DNA of 64,000 nucleotides from Rhodothermales bacterium (GCA_958296045.1 CATQHT010000001.1:496001-560000), one strand, 5' to 3'; counted from the first letter of the stretch, positions 16,670 to 26,448 are shown. Notes: generated by a model not told the origin, from the letters alone. A program made the numbers and translations.

Positions 16670-19600
16670 ATGAGTGAAGCAACCCAAGAGGATACGAGCG
16701 GTGTTGAGGCAAACTGCAGTGCCGCTGGCACGAACCCCTATGCAACAGGGGGTGGCGGCGTGACCTTCGAGCGAAGGGTGGCGGTAAAGTTCCTTGCCCA
16801 TCTACTCGTCGGCGATGGTGCATCCGAAGTCGGCAATGATCGCCATATAGTGAGCGTCGCATTCCAGCGGGCCCCGGACCATCCGGTCGACGATCTCGTC
16901 GTGCGTGCAGCGCGAACTGGAGAATTGACGCCGTCGCTGTTGCTGGCGCTCGCGGTTCGGCGTAGGCCGATGATTGTAAAGAGCGACAAATCGACGCGAA
17001 AGCTAATCCGAGCATTCGTGCGCGCAGTGATCAAATTCCCGGCAGGTGGATCAGAACATCGGTTCGCCCTCGTAGTCGCGGGGCCCCAGCCACATGCCGA
17101 GCAACTTGCGGAGCTGACCGCACACGCCTCGGTCCAGATGGATGCGCCCGGCTTCTTCAGACTCATGCGCACGCAGAGGAAGTTCAATACAGGTATTCGC
17201 AAGCGGCTCCATCATTTCGAGAATCTAGTAGGGGATTCGTTGACCAAGCTTAGCGGTGGCGAAGCCGACGAGGCACAGGTACAGCGGCGCACATGGGAAT
17301 TGCTGGCACGCCTTTCCGTTTCCATGCCGCGACTCGAGACTCCTGACGAGACGGACTGGATGGCCGTGACGAACAGCCTCTTCCCGGTAGCACGAGGTTC
17401 TGATCTGAAGGGAGCGCAGCGGCTTCGCGACCGGCTTGTCACCCTTACCAGCGAGTATGCACCGAAAGCCGCGCGAGTGGATCTCAATCTGTTACGTCGC
17501 GACGCGCACGCGTGGTTAGAGCCGGCGACGCGGCGCCACCAGCTAGGGTGGCTGGTACTCGACTCGCTTGATCGCCAAGCACTTGCGGCGGTTCGTGCCT
17601 CGATCACCGCGAATGACGGTGCTCGCCACGTAAGCCTTGACCGAAACACTGCCACCGCGAAGCTGGTCGCAATGGCGACGGACGCTCGGGCGGTCGTCGT
17701 AAGCGGCGAGTCTGGGGTTGGTAAGAGTGCACTTGTGCTGCTGGGTTTCAGCGCTAATGCCAATAAGGATCCAGACAACTTACAGGCATTGTGCATCAAC
17801 CTGCGACACATCTCCAAGCTTCCAGTCGAATTCGAGGCCATATTAGGCGGCCCACTGGCGACAATTCTGTGTGAGCTGAGTGCGCCGCAACGCGTGCTCG
17901 TCATTGACGGCGCAGACGCCGTTACTGAAGGTATGGACATCACCTTCCGCTATTTGGTTGATGCTGCTGAAAGAGGTGACGTGAAAGTAGCCGCCGTCAC
18001 CTCAGTCGATAGCAAGCAGGTTGTGGAAGACATACTTAAGGAGCGCTTTGGGGGCCATGTCAGGGAGTATGTCGTGTCCCCGTTGACCGACGCTGAGATA
18101 GGCGTAGTTGTCGAGACCTTCACAGAGCTGTGTAAGCTCAATGCCAACCCGCGGTCGCGCGAGCTTCTTCGGCGGCTTGTCGTGATCGACCTGCTCGTTC
18201 GCAGCGGAGTCAATGGTATTCCATTAAGCGATGCGGATGCGATGCACGAGGTATGGTCTGGGTTGGTCCGTCGGCGTGGGATGTCTGACAGGGGAAGTCC
18301 AGGCGCACGAGAGATCGTGCTGCTTAAGTTAGCCGATCTCGCACTTCGCAATGTTGACAGCGACGAAAGGCTTAATGCCATCAGGGGACTTGATTCGACT
18401 GCTCTTGATGGATTGCATCGTGACGGGCTGCTTCGGACATCGCCTGACAATCTATTCATGATTGATCCCGAGTTTACACACGACGAGGTGCGTCGCTACG
18501 CGGTCGCGCGCCTCCTGCTGGGGGACAGAGCACCTGCAGAGAAAATCAGAAAGGTTGGAGCTCCACGCTGGGCCCTCGGGGCTGCCCTACTTGCGTGTCA
18601 AGCGTTGTTGGCGCAGTCCTATACAGCCGCTACTCCGTTGCGTATCAGGTTCGATGCGTTGCAAGCGTCATTCGACGAGATTGTCGAGTCAGGTCATGGC
18701 GCTCGATGGGGCGACGTGCCTGGCGAAGCCATGCTCACAATTGGGAACCCCGGCCAAGTGCTCCGGGACGCGTGGCCAAAACTACGTGAGGATAAAGATG
18801 TTGGTCTTCGTAGGCTTGCCCGCTTGGTAGATCAGCGGCTGCGCAACGACAAGGGTATTGTCGATATAGTTGCCGTCGAGCCGATCATTGAGCTATTGCT
18901 CGAGGATCAAGCCCCATGGCAGGCCGGCGAGCACTCCCAGGATCTGTTACGATCCTGGTTGTACGCACACGTCGATGCGAATACTGCTGCTGGTCATCTG
19001 TTGCGCAGTCGGCTTCGCGAACGTCTCGTGGAGTATTGTGCAGCGGCGTATCGTCGACTGGCAGAAGAACAAGCCGCAGCAGCCACGCCCACTCCTGAAC
19101 AAATCGAAAAAAGGCGCTGGATAAGGAAAAGGTACCCGCCACTGGCGACAGCATTCCGAAGTCGTCGTAGTGCGCGCCGCGACATCCCCATCGAAGTAAC
19201 GTCACCGCTTAACCTGGAACTTTTGGCGCTGCTGGGCCCCGATCTTGGTAGTGAAGGGGAAAGAATCCTTCGCCAGGTTGCTCAGGAAGCACCGTGGAAT
19301 CTTGCTCCTGCTGTGGAGGAGCTCTTCACAGGGCCTGCGCTTGCCAGCTATGGCCAAGGGCTGCTGGCTCAGCTGGCTGAGGCGTACTACCTCGATGACG
19401 AGATAAACGGCAGGGCCTACGAGGATGGGATTCGCTCCCACAATGCTCGAAGCATAGGATCAGTCCCGCTTGCCGCCTGGTACCGCGGCCCGTTCATGCC
19501 GCTGTTTCGGAAGGATTTCTGTGGCGGCGTGGCAGTGCTTAACCGCTTGCTCAACCATGCCACGCGCATTCGAGTGCAGCGGCTCACCCGTTCGCTTCGG

Positions 19601-21847
19601 AGCGGGCAACCGCATATTGACGGTGATGCTGGTCTCTACCCGGCGGAACTTGTAATTTCCGGTGAGCGCCGTCTTTTCATTGGAGATAACCACGTTTGGC
19701 GCTGGTACCACGGCTCGGGAGTCGGACCATACCCTTGTTTTAGCGCGCTTCAGGCACTGGAGCGAGTGTGCGACCAGCTGATCAAAAGTGGTATTCCGAT
19801 CAGGAGAGTAGTCTCAATACTGCTCGATGGATGTGAAAGCCTCGCTATGGTCAGCCTCGTCGTTGGACTTCTCGTGAGGCATCTTGAAAACGTAGGCCGT
19901 ATGCTGGATCCCTACCTCACTGAACCGCTTATCTGGAATTACGAGTTTGTGCGTGTAGCAACAGAGTTGTCGCCCTTAAAAGCTAGCTCTCAAGGCCTTG
20001 TAGCACCGGAGCGCCGGACCTGGTCATTGCGCGAGGCAGCCATGTTCATGGTTGTGCGTGCCAATGCCGAACGCGCCACCGAGCTACGCGCGCTCGGTGA
20101 GAAGCTCATTGCAAACGCGCGTCGACACACCAAGCCAGCGCGAAACCATAAGCCTACGGAAGCAGAGGCAGATGCAACAGAGTCGATTCATCAGCGGATA
20201 ACTCAAGTACGTGCCTGGGCAAGCAGCCTTGATCGCGGCAGGTACCAGGCTCAGGTGACTCTAGAAGGTTTGCAGATCACAGCCACGCCACCCGAGGATG
20301 TCGTGCAGGCGTTACAAGACAGCAATGAGGATCTAGAACGTGGGAGAGCGGCAATGAGTTTGCTCGCCCGATATTCCAGCAAGTTCAATAAGCAGCGCGC
20401 AGATTCCATCGAAACCGACGAGTTGGCTGCCGACATAGCCACGGCTCGGCATCTCCTTGAGAATCCACCATCTCAGATTGTCCAAAGTCCGTGGGATGTA
20501 CCGACCTTGGTTGCAGCTGCAGCGCTCGAAGCGCACCTCTTGCGCGGTGCCGATCTCTCTAAGGAAGCACTTTTCTTTGCCGCCGACACTGTTATTCGCG
20601 TTGGCCAAGGGGAGGTGGGGGTGTCACCGAACGAATCCGTACTTACAGTTTTCCCGTATGGCGCCGAACGGAGCGCAGCCCGGGTCATCCCGCTCCTATT
20701 CCTTCCCGCAGCCGGTACGCTCCGAGCCACTGTCGGTAAATCATTCAAGTGGGCGGTCTCCGAGCGCATTAGTGTAGTAGGTCTCAAACTTGCCCGAGCT
20801 GTTGCCAACGAAGTGCGGCTTTACCTTGCTCGGGGCTTGGATCACGTCTGGAATGTACCGTGTGTGGAAAGCAGTTACTGCCATCATAAGGCGGGATTGC
20901 ACCTTACCACTGAAACCATGCGCGATTGCGTGTTCGGTGACTGGGACCCCGACGCCAGACAACGCTCCATCGTTGTGCTAGAAGAACCAATGGCCGAATC
21001 GCTTGCCAACACTGACGACAATTCGATACGAGTGTTTCGTCTCGACGCGGCGATAAGAGCACTCGGACCTGCCGCAATAAGTAATATTTGCGTCTCAAAT
21101 CAGGCGCATACCTTGCTTCTCGTTGTCCTTGATGCGCAGCAGCGATCTTTGCTCTCGGGCAACTATGGCGGAATGAATGACAAATATTGCCACATCTTGG
21201 CAAGTGCTCGCGCTTTGCTGACACTGGCCGAGTACGATAATGATGCAGTCGTCTACGATCACATTAATGCCTACGCAGATTGCCCGGCCTTGCTGGGCGC
21301 TCTGCTCGGTGCTTTGTCGGCAGCAGCAGAAGAGACGCAGAATCGGGCAGCCACGGCACGACGAATGTGGCCGGATATCGTTCGTCACGTGCTGGCGCTG
21401 GAAGAGTCTGGGCATGCGCCGTTTCAGGACACTAACGTGGGCGATCGCACACTTGCTGCCCTCTTACCTAATCCTACCCCTGAGACCGAGTATCTCTACC
21501 GGGAGATTCAGGATAAACCTATACTGTGGTGGAACCCGTCCTCCTTGCAATTCGAGGTTAATGCTTGGCTAATACGGGCTAATGGAAAAGCATACTGCAT
21601 AGACCAACTTATTAAGTTCATCCGCGTACTTGCACCAAAGGAGCAAGTCGAGGTAGGGCTTCCTTGGCTGGCCACACTCGTACTCCCGGATACTGCCCGG
21701 ATAGCTCACCGAACGCGGTGGCTGCCAAATTGGCTAGTCGAGATTCGCTCTGTTGCAGTCGATGCTGGGCACTCGGCGAAATGGCAGGAGATCGTTGATG
21801 CACTGGTGGTCGAGGGCATCTCGGAACTGGCGCCATACTCCGAATAG
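16670..21847 (+). CDS. Giant STAND-type NTPase with nuclease-like N terminus (Avs-like defence candidate)
   Basis: Counting from ATG 16670 (MSEATQE; a TTG at 16625 is possible), the protein is 1725 residues. Residues about 20-130 contain GGGGVTFERRVAVKFLAHLL, then HPVDDLVV, then LALAVRRRPMIVKSDKSTRK. This follows the layout of restriction-endonuclease-like domains (FE..V..LL, D, then E/Q-x-K), but the usual Q/E-x-K reads A-V-R. A P-loop GESGVGKS follows at 346-353 (nt 17705-17728), and Walker B VLVIDGAD at about 409-416. The remaining roughly 1300 residues are helical and repeat-like, as in STAND sensors. Family knowledge suggests oligomerisation on sensing a phage component and activation of the N-terminal effector. 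Its place beside the helicase operon supports defence. The frame is intact; the sensed trigger is unknown. Confidence 0.8.
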   Translation: MSEATQEDTSGVEANCSAAGTNPYATGGGGVTFERRVAVKFLAHLLVGDGASEVGNDRHIVSVAFQRAPDHPVDDLVVRAARTGELTPSLLLALAVRRRPMIVKSDKSTRKLIRAFVRAVIKFPAGGSEHRFALVVAGPQPHAEQLAELTAHASVQMDAPGFFRLMRTQRKFNTGIRKRLHHFENLVGDSLTKLSGGEADEAQVQRRTWELLARLSVSMPRLETPDETDWMAVTNSLFPVARGSDLKGAQRLRDRLVTLTSEYAPKAARVDLNLLRRDAHAWLEPATRRHQLGWLVLDSLDRQALAAVRASITANDGARHVSLDRNTATAKLVAMATDARAVVVSGESGVGKSALVLLGFSANANKDPDNLQALCINLRHISKLPVEFEAILGGPLATILCELSAPQRVLVIDGADAVTEGMDITFRYLVDAAERGDVKVAAVTSVDSKQVVEDILKERFGGHVREYVVSPLTDAEIGVVVETFTELCKLNANPRSRELLRRLVVIDLLVRSGVNGIPLSDADAMHEVWSGLVRRRGMSDRGSPGAREIVLLKLADLALRNVDSDERLNAIRGLDSTALDGLHRDGLLRTSPDNLFMIDPEFTHDEVRRYAVARLLLGDRAPAEKIRKVGAPRWALGAALLACQALLAQSYTAATPLRIRFDALQASFDEIVESGHGARWGDVPGEAMLTIGNPGQVLRDAWPKLREDKDVGLRRLARLVDQRLRNDKGIVDIVAVEPIIELLLEDQAPWQAGEHSQDLLRSWLYAHVDANTAAGHLLRSRLRERLVEYCAAAYRRLAEEQAAAATPTPEQIEKRRWIRKRYPPLATAFRSRRSARRDIPIEVTSPLNLELLALLGPDLGSEGERILRQVAQEAPWNLAPAVEELFTGPALASYGQGLLAQLAEAYYLDDEINGRAYEDGIRSHNARSIGSVPLAAWYRGPFMPLFRKDFCGGVAVLNRLLNHATRIRVQRLTRSLRSGQPHIDGDAGLYPAELVISGERRLFIGDNHVWRWYHGSGVGPYPCFSALQALERVCDQLIKSGIPIRRVVSILLDGCESLAMVSLVVGLLVRHLENVGRMLDPYLTEPLIWNYEFVRVATELSPLKASSQGLVAPERRTWSLREAAMFMVVRANAERATELRALGEKLIANARRHTKPARNHKPTEAEADATESIHQRITQVRAWASSLDRGRYQAQVTLEGLQITATPPEDVVQALQDSNEDLERGRAAMSLLARYSSKFNKQRADSIETDELAADIATARHLLENPPSQIVQSPWDVPTLVAAAALEAHLLRGADLSKEALFFAADTVIRVGQGEVGVSPNESVLTVFPYGAERSAARVIPLLFLPAAGTLRATVGKSFKWAVSERISVVGLKLARAVANEVRLYLARGLDHVWNVPCVESSYCHHKAGLHLTTETMRDCVFGDWDPDARQRSIVVLEEPMAESLANTDDNSIRVFRLDAAIRALGPAAISNICVSNQAHTLLLVVLDAQQRSLLSGNYGGMNDKYCHILASARALLTLAEYDNDAVVYDHINAYADCPALLGALLGALSAAAEETQNRAATARRMWPDIVRHVLALEESGHAPFQDTNVGDRTLAALLPNPTPETEYLYREIQDKPILWWNPSSLQFEVNAWLIRANGKAYCIDQLIKFIRVLAPKEQVEVGLPWLATLVLPDTARIAHRTRWLPNWLVEIRSVAVDAGHSAKWQEIVDALVVEGISELAPYSE

Positions 21848-21921
21848 TCACGCCAGGGAGATTTGCGGGGCTTCGCGATGCCGAGGTATTTGGGTGTATG
21901 TAGTTAATTGGTATCCGTCCG

Positions 21922-22074
21922 AAATCCGTTTATTTCAGCTGATTAGTGCCGCGCGGAGGTGATTTTGCGCCGATTCTTGTCTCCAGGCTGGGCACTGCAC
22001 GGTCGTGGGGACGCTGGGTGCAGCCGATTGGCAGCTTACCTTGCTGGCGTGACTGTGTTACGGCAGCTGCCCAA
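21922..22074 (-). repeat. 153-bp repeat, copy 1 (inverse of 58127-58279)
   Basis: Read on the minus strand, this stretch matches 58127-58279 over its full 153 bp with scattered substitutions and no net length change. It starts with TTGGGCAGCTGCCGTAACA and includes CAGCAAGGTAAGCTGCCAA and CACTAATCAGCTGA. It lies between the STAND stop and IS remnants. No protein is recognised in it. It could be a non-autonomous mobile unit or a shared IS flank. Confidence 0.7.
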
Positions 22075-22212
22075 GCGGCCTGATGGGTGCTCCAGGGGAG
22101 CTAGTGGTGGGTGCACGCAGGGCGCTTGGTTGGCGGTGCACTGCTGTGCAGGTCTTGCGCTCAAAAGCGGCGCAGAGGGACTTTGTGCGTAATCCGACGA
22201 ATTCGTGCACCC

Positions 22213-22255
22213 AATCCGATCCAAGCTGGACAGTGAATCCGATCCAAGCTGGACA
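22213..22255. repeat. Two 20-bp direct repeats, IS21-type terminal repeat signature
   Basis: The unit beginning AATCCGATCC and ending GCTGGACA occurs at 22213-22232 and again at 22236-22255, separated by 3 bp. Multiple short direct repeats ending in GGACA are typical of IS21-family ends. They differ from the ends of the complete element at 22514-26448, so they mark a second, lost element. Confidence 0.6.
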
Positions 22256-22338
22256 CCCGCGCTGGAGGTTGTCCAGCCGCGTTATGATGGTGACGTAAGC
22301 TGCCATGCCCTGTGATTGCTGGGAGGTTGTGGTTAGAA

Positions 22339-22471
22339 TCAAGATGAGTCTTCCGGGTTTTCCGGCACGTTCACGTTAGCCATTTGCTTACGCATCGAGT
22401 CGCCGGTCAGTTGGATGCGGTGCGCGTTGTGGACGAGGCGATCCAGGATAGCATCGGCGAGCGTAGCTCGA
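22339..22471 (-). pseudogene. istB: IstB C-terminal remnant (IS21 family)
   Basis: On the minus strand the frame reads [20 protein letters not shown] followed by [16 protein letters not shown] and a TGA at 22339-22341. This is the conserved tail of IstB proteins. Everything upstream, including the ATPase core, is gone, and the neighbouring complete IS21 is of a different lineage. It is a remnant of an earlier insertion. Confidence 0.8.
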
Positions 22472-22513
22472 CTTTGTCACTTGTAGTGAATTGAGAGTAA
22501 CCGTCCCGTAGAG

Positions 22514-22561
22514 TGTTCAGCGACAATTAGAATTGCGTTTGGCGACAACTAGAATTGCGGG
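22514..22561 (+). repeat. Left terminal repeat region of the IS21 element
   Basis: Two related repeats with the core CGACAA(T/C)(T/A)AGAATTG lie at about 22521-22536 and 22544-22557. They match, inverted, the pair at 26397-26448. Such paired repeats are the IstA binding sites in IS21-type elements. Confidence 0.85.
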
Positions 22562-22624
22562 GGAAGGAATCGGTGAGATGCGTATCTACGGGCAGGATTG
22601 TTCACCTGTCAACACGCATTCATT

Positions 22625-24112
22625 ATGGTTACCGATCAGCAAGTCAAGCTCCTGTTCAAGCTCGTTAACGGGAAAAAGAGGGCACGATCAACGGCTGCGG
22701 CGAAGGCTGGTATGTCCGAGAACACCGCACGCAAGTACCTGCGTGCGGGCAAACTGCCGAGTGAGATGAAGACCGAGCGAACGTATCGCACGCGTCCCGA
22801 CGCGTTTGCGGAAGTATGGGGCGAAATACTGCCCTATTTGGAGGAGAACCCTGGGCTGGAGGTCAAGGCTGTGTTCGAGCACTTGCAGCGTCGCCACCCT
22901 GGCCAGTTTCAGTCGAGTCAGCTGCGCACATTGCAGCGGCGTGTGAAGCGGTGGCGAGCCGAAGCGGGTCCTGGGAAGGAGGTCTTCTTTGACCAGGCAT
23001 ACGAACCTGGTGAGCGGGCGCAGTCGGACTTCACCTGCATGAACAAGCTGGGCGTGACCATCCAAGGCCAGCCGTTTAAGCATATGCTGTTCCACTTCGT
23101 TTTGCCCTACTCCAACTGGGAGGCGGGTACGATCTGCACGTCTGAGAGCTTTGAGGCGCTAAGTGAGGGGCTGCAGAATGCGCTCACGCAGCTGGGTGGT
23201 GTGCCCCGGCTGCACCAGACCGACTCTATGAGCTGTGCGGTACGCAATCTAAAGCGTACCGAGAAGGAGGGAGCCCCCTTTACCGACCGATATGGTGCTC
23301 TGATGCGGCATTACGGGATGGAGGCGCAGCACACGCAGCCACGGCGCCCCAACGAGAACGGGAAGATTGAGCAGAGTCACTTTCGGCTCAAGCGCGCGAT
23401 CGGTAACCAGCTCGCCTTGCGGGGCAGTTCGGACTTTGAAAGCAGGCAAGAATATGAGGCATTTCTGGCCAAGGTGTTTGCGGGGCGCAATGCTAATCGA
23501 GAGGCCCGTCTCAAAGAGGATCAGGCCAAGCTGCGCTCGTTACCCGCGCGGCGCCTGAACAGCTATCAGCGCAGACGTATGCGCGTGAGCAAGGGCGGGT
23601 TGGTCCGCGTGAAGAAGAACTGGTATTCGGTTAATAGTCGGCTGATCGGGGAGCTGGTGGATGTACGGATTTATGCGGAGCGGATCGAGGTGTGGTATGC
23701 GCAGCGGCGCGTGACGCAGATGCCACGGCTCCACGGCACAGGTAAGGCTCGGGTCGAATACCGCCATGTGATTGACATGCTGGTGCGCAAGCCTGGAGCC
23801 TTTGCTCATTATCGGTACAAGGCCGATCTATTTCCGTCTCATACGTTTCGCATGGCGTATGACGAGCTAAAGCGTGTCCACTCGAGCTCGCTTGCGGCCG
23901 ACAAGCAATACCTGCGCGTGCTGCATCTGGCGGCCAAAGAGAGCGAAGCCGCCGTATCTGCTGCGCTTAGCCAGTTGCTCAATAGTACGCAGCCGCTTAC
24001 GCTCGTTTCGGTAAAGACGCTCATGAATCAAGAGATTGAGGAGCCATCGGTGCAGGTTTGTGCGGTGGATCTGAGCGCCTATAATAGCCTGTTACACCAC
24101 GAAGCGCAATGA
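22625..24112 (+). CDS. istA: IstA transposase (IS21 family)
   Basis: The 495-residue protein starts at MVTDQQVKLLFKLVNGK. It has an N-terminal helix-turn-helix (AAKAGMSENTARKYLRAGKL) and then an rve/DDE integrase core. Catalytic acidic residues are plausible at FDQAYEPGERAQSDFT, at RLHQTDSMS and in PRRPNENGKIEQSHFRLKRA, the last fitting the glutamate motif. The C-terminal region ending in VDLSAYNSLLHHEAQ is intact. Length is normal for IstA. The TGA overlaps the istB ATG (ATGA), the standard IS21 arrangement. It should be able to act, although it would need a working IstB. Confidence 0.93.
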   Translation: MVTDQQVKLLFKLVNGKKRARSTAAAKAGMSENTARKYLRAGKLPSEMKTERTYRTRPDAFAEVWGEILPYLEENPGLEVKAVFEHLQRRHPGQFQSSQLRTLQRRVKRWRAEAGPGKEVFFDQAYEPGERAQSDFTCMNKLGVTIQGQPFKHMLFHFVLPYSNWEAGTICTSESFEALSEGLQNALTQLGGVPRLHQTDSMSCAVRNLKRTEKEGAPFTDRYGALMRHYGMEAQHTQPRRPNENGKIEQSHFRLKRAIGNQLALRGSSDFESRQEYEAFLAKVFAGRNANREARLKEDQAKLRSLPARRLNSYQRRRMRVSKGGLVRVKKNWYSVNSRLIGELVDVRIYAERIEVWYAQRRVTQMPRLHGTGKARVEYRHVIDMLVRKPGAFAHYRYKADLFPSHTFRMAYDELKRVHSSSLAADKQYLRVLHLAAKESEAAVSAALSQLLNSTQPLTLVSVKTLMNQEIEEPSVQVCAVDLSAYNSLLHHEAQ

Positions 24113-24909
24113 AGACACTGACCACCGCGCAGCTGGACCGTGCGCTGCGTGCAGGCTAGAAGGAGCTTCGTTTGCCGAGTATGCGCGACGGCTACCGGGA
24201 TAGGGCGGACTTGGCTCGACGAGAGTCTTTGAGCTTTGAACGGTTCTTGTGGGAACTGGTCGAGACGGAGGTGCACACCCGCCGCAACAACCGGATACAG
24301 CGCTGGCTCCGGGAATCCGGGCTACCACTGGAGAAAACCATGGACACGTTTGACCGGGGTCGGCTGCCAGTTCGAATCGATCACCATGTGAGCGTGCTCC
24401 TAGAAGGTGGCTTTCTGGATCGCAAGGAGAATGTGCTGGCCTTCGGTCCTCCAGGCAGCGGAAAGACCCATTTGCTGTGTGCGCTGGGCCGGGAGCTCAT
24501 CTTTCAGCACCGCCGCGTGAAGTTTTATCGCTGCGGCATGCTCGTCCAGCAACTACTCGCCGCTAAGCGCGACCTGCGATTACCGCAGATGCTGAAGCGC
24601 CTGAGGCGATACGAGGCGCTGATCCTGGACGACATCGGCTACGTACAGCACAGCCGCGAAGAGATGGAGGTCTTGTTCCACTTGCTGGCCGAACGCTACG
24701 AACGCGGCAGCATCCTGATTACCAGCAATCTCGCCTTCAGCCACTGGGAAAGCATCTTCAAGGATCCGATGACCACCGCCGCTGCCATAGATCGCATCGT
24801 GCATCACAGCGTGATCCTGGAGCTCAACCTGCCCAGCTATCGACTGGAAGCATCCAGGCAGCGGCAACAAGCCCAGCATAAACCTAGCATTAACACAGCA
24901 GCCCCTTAG
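24109..24909 (+). pseudogene. istB: IstB helper ATPase with in-frame amber codon 17
   Basis: The natural start is ATG 24109, overlapping the istA stop. After 16 codons (MKTLTTAQLDRALRAG) an in-frame TAG lies at 24157-24159, and the same frame then continues without a break to 24909. The remainder is a full AAA+ helper: Walker A GPPGSGKTHLL, Walker B LILDDIGYV and sensor ITSNLAFSHWE. A restart at ATG 24181 (MRDGYRD), or at a TTG at 24172, could still give a nearly complete protein lacking only the N-terminal tail. So this is either a nonsense mutation, a tolerated restart, or a base error in the assembly. Confidence 0.85.
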
Positions 24910-25760
24910 CGGTTCCATGGAGCCGTCGCGAGCGCTTAGCCGTCGCGGCGGGCTCTGCCCTTACCTAGTGCTAATCCAGATGAGATACTCACACCCAATA
25001 GTGGATCTGAGCGCTTATGACGGTCCGCAGCGTCCATGGAACAGGTTGATCGCGATACCGCCGAGCAGAAAGGTCGGTTCACCGGGAGTCTGTCCGGTGT
25101 CTCCGAGCTGTTCAGGCCGTCTGCCGAAGCATCGGGTCAACAAGCAGCGGAATTGCGGATTCCCGCGTCAACATGCCCAGCAAAATCCCTTGAGAACGCA
25201 GCAGCTCCTTAGTGGTTCCATGGAGCCGTCGCGAGCGGCTAGCGGTCGCAGCGGGTCTGCCCTTACCTAGTGCTGATCCAGATGAGATACTCGCACCCAA
25301 TAGTGGATCTGAGCGCCTATGACGGCCTGCAGCGTCCATGGAACAGGTTGATCGCGATACCGCCGAGCCGAAAGGTCGGTTCACCGGGAGTCTGTCCGGT
25401 GTCTTCGAGCTGTTCATGCCGTCTGCCGAAGCATCGGGTCAATAAGCTGCGGAATTGCGGAGTCCCGCGTCAACATGCCCAGCAAAATCCCTTGAGAACG
25501 CAGCAGCTCCTTAGTGGTTCCATGGGGCCGTCGCGAGCGGCTAGCGGTCGCAGCGGGTCTGCCCTTACCTAGTGCTGATCCAGATGAGATACTCGCACCC
25601 AATAGTGGATCTGAGCGCCTATGACGGCCTGCAGCGTCCATGGAACAGGTTGATCGCGATACCGCCGAGCATACAGCTTCGTTCACCGGGAGTCTGTCCG
25701 GTGTCTTCGAGCTGGTCATGCCGTCTGCCGAAGCATCGGATCAATAAGCTGCGGAATTGT
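24905..25760 (+). repeat. Three tandem copies of an about 302-bp repeat inside the IS21
   Basis: Units start at about 24905, 25207 and 25510, each opening with CTTAG(C/T)GGTTCCATGG. The third diverges after about 25760. Each unit holds a piece of the istA end (GTGGATCTGAGCGC, compare nt 24065-24079), then CAGCGTCCATGGAACAGG, then a piece like the istB interior (GGAATTGCGGATTCCCG, compare GGAATCCGGGCTACC). Each closes with a sequence like the istB 3' end (GCAGCAGC(T/C)CCTTAG). So each unit looks like an internally deleted istA/istB junction. No protein is kept. Confidence 0.85.
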
Positions 25761-26225
25761 GGATTCCCGCTGGAGAAGATCTCGGGGGTCTGTGATCAAA
25801 CGCGGCCGCCCACTCGCATCCATCATGACCTGAGCGTGTACTTGGAAGGCGGCTGCCGGGACCAGGGAGCACACAGGACCCCCTTCAGTCCACCGAACAG
25901 CGGTGAGAGGTCCTTGCTGTGTTCTGGGTTGCACGGTTCCGGATCGCCGTATGATGCTCAGGGACACGTGAGAAAGGCGCTTACGACGGTCTCAGCCCGA
26001 ACACCCTGGTACGCCTCCAGCACAGGCGAGAGCGCACCGAGGGCCTGTACGATGGCTACAGAGACCGCACGAAAGCGATCCCGCGAGGAAACGGTATCGA
26101 CCAAACGGGGCAGCCTACGAACCACCCGCCCCGTTGCCTTCAGCCAGCCGGAAACCAACGGCACGCCTATGGTGGGGGTGACGGCCGCCCTAAACAGGCT
26201 CCAGCAGCACTACCACAGCGGATGA
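25745..26225 (+). pseudogene. istB: Decayed second istB copy
   Basis: From 25745 the plus strand reads NKLRNCGFPLEK, then TRIHHDLSVYLEGGCRDQG. This parallels NRIQRWLRESGLPLEK and RIDHHVSVLLEGGFLDR of the istB just upstream. Beyond about 25860 the ATPase motifs are no longer recognisable. It is the oldest-looking copy in the array. Confidence 0.65.
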
Positions 26226-26396
26226 CTGGAAGCCTCCAACCAACGCCAATCAAACAAGGAAATACCTGAATCATATGTCTCCCATACAGCAGTATCTTTA
26301 CCCCGAACGAACGCGGTACGGACCCCTGAACGCCTACGAAATCGGACAGACTCCCCGGCTTCGCAGCTCGCTGCTCCGCCGGGGAGTCTCCTCCTC

Positions 26397-26448
26397 CCGA
26401 AACGCAATTCTAATTGTCGCTGGTCTCAATTCTAGTTGTCGTTGGACA
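26397..26448 (-). repeat. Right terminal repeat region of the IS21 element
   Basis: Read inward on the minus strand from 26448, it gives TGTCCAACGACAACTAGAA and a second repeat AGCGACAATTAGAATTGCG. It is an inverted, imperfect copy of the left end at 22514-22561. The 7 bp CGTAGAG follow directly at 26449-26455. Confidence 0.85.

Larger units (their letters stand above)
22514..26448 (+). mobile_element. IS21-family element with 7-bp target duplication and internal repeat array
   Basis: The left end starts TGTTCAGCGACAATTAGAA and carries a second related repeat (GGCGACAACTAGAATTG). The right end, read inward from 26448, starts TGTCCAACGACAACTAGAA and again carries a second copy (AGCGACAATTAGAATTG). 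The bases CGTAGAG occur immediately outside both ends (22507-22513 and 26449-26455), a clean 7-bp target duplication. Inside are istA, an istB with an early amber codon, three about 302-bp tandem repeats and a second, rotted istB. At 3.9 kb it is well over the usual 2-2.5 kb for IS21 because of the internal array. Confidence 0.9.

Noticed and set aside
24905-25760. Tandem repeats as a CRISPR-like array
   Set aside because: Units of about 302 bp without short spacers, containing recognisable istA/istB pieces; not a CRISPR.
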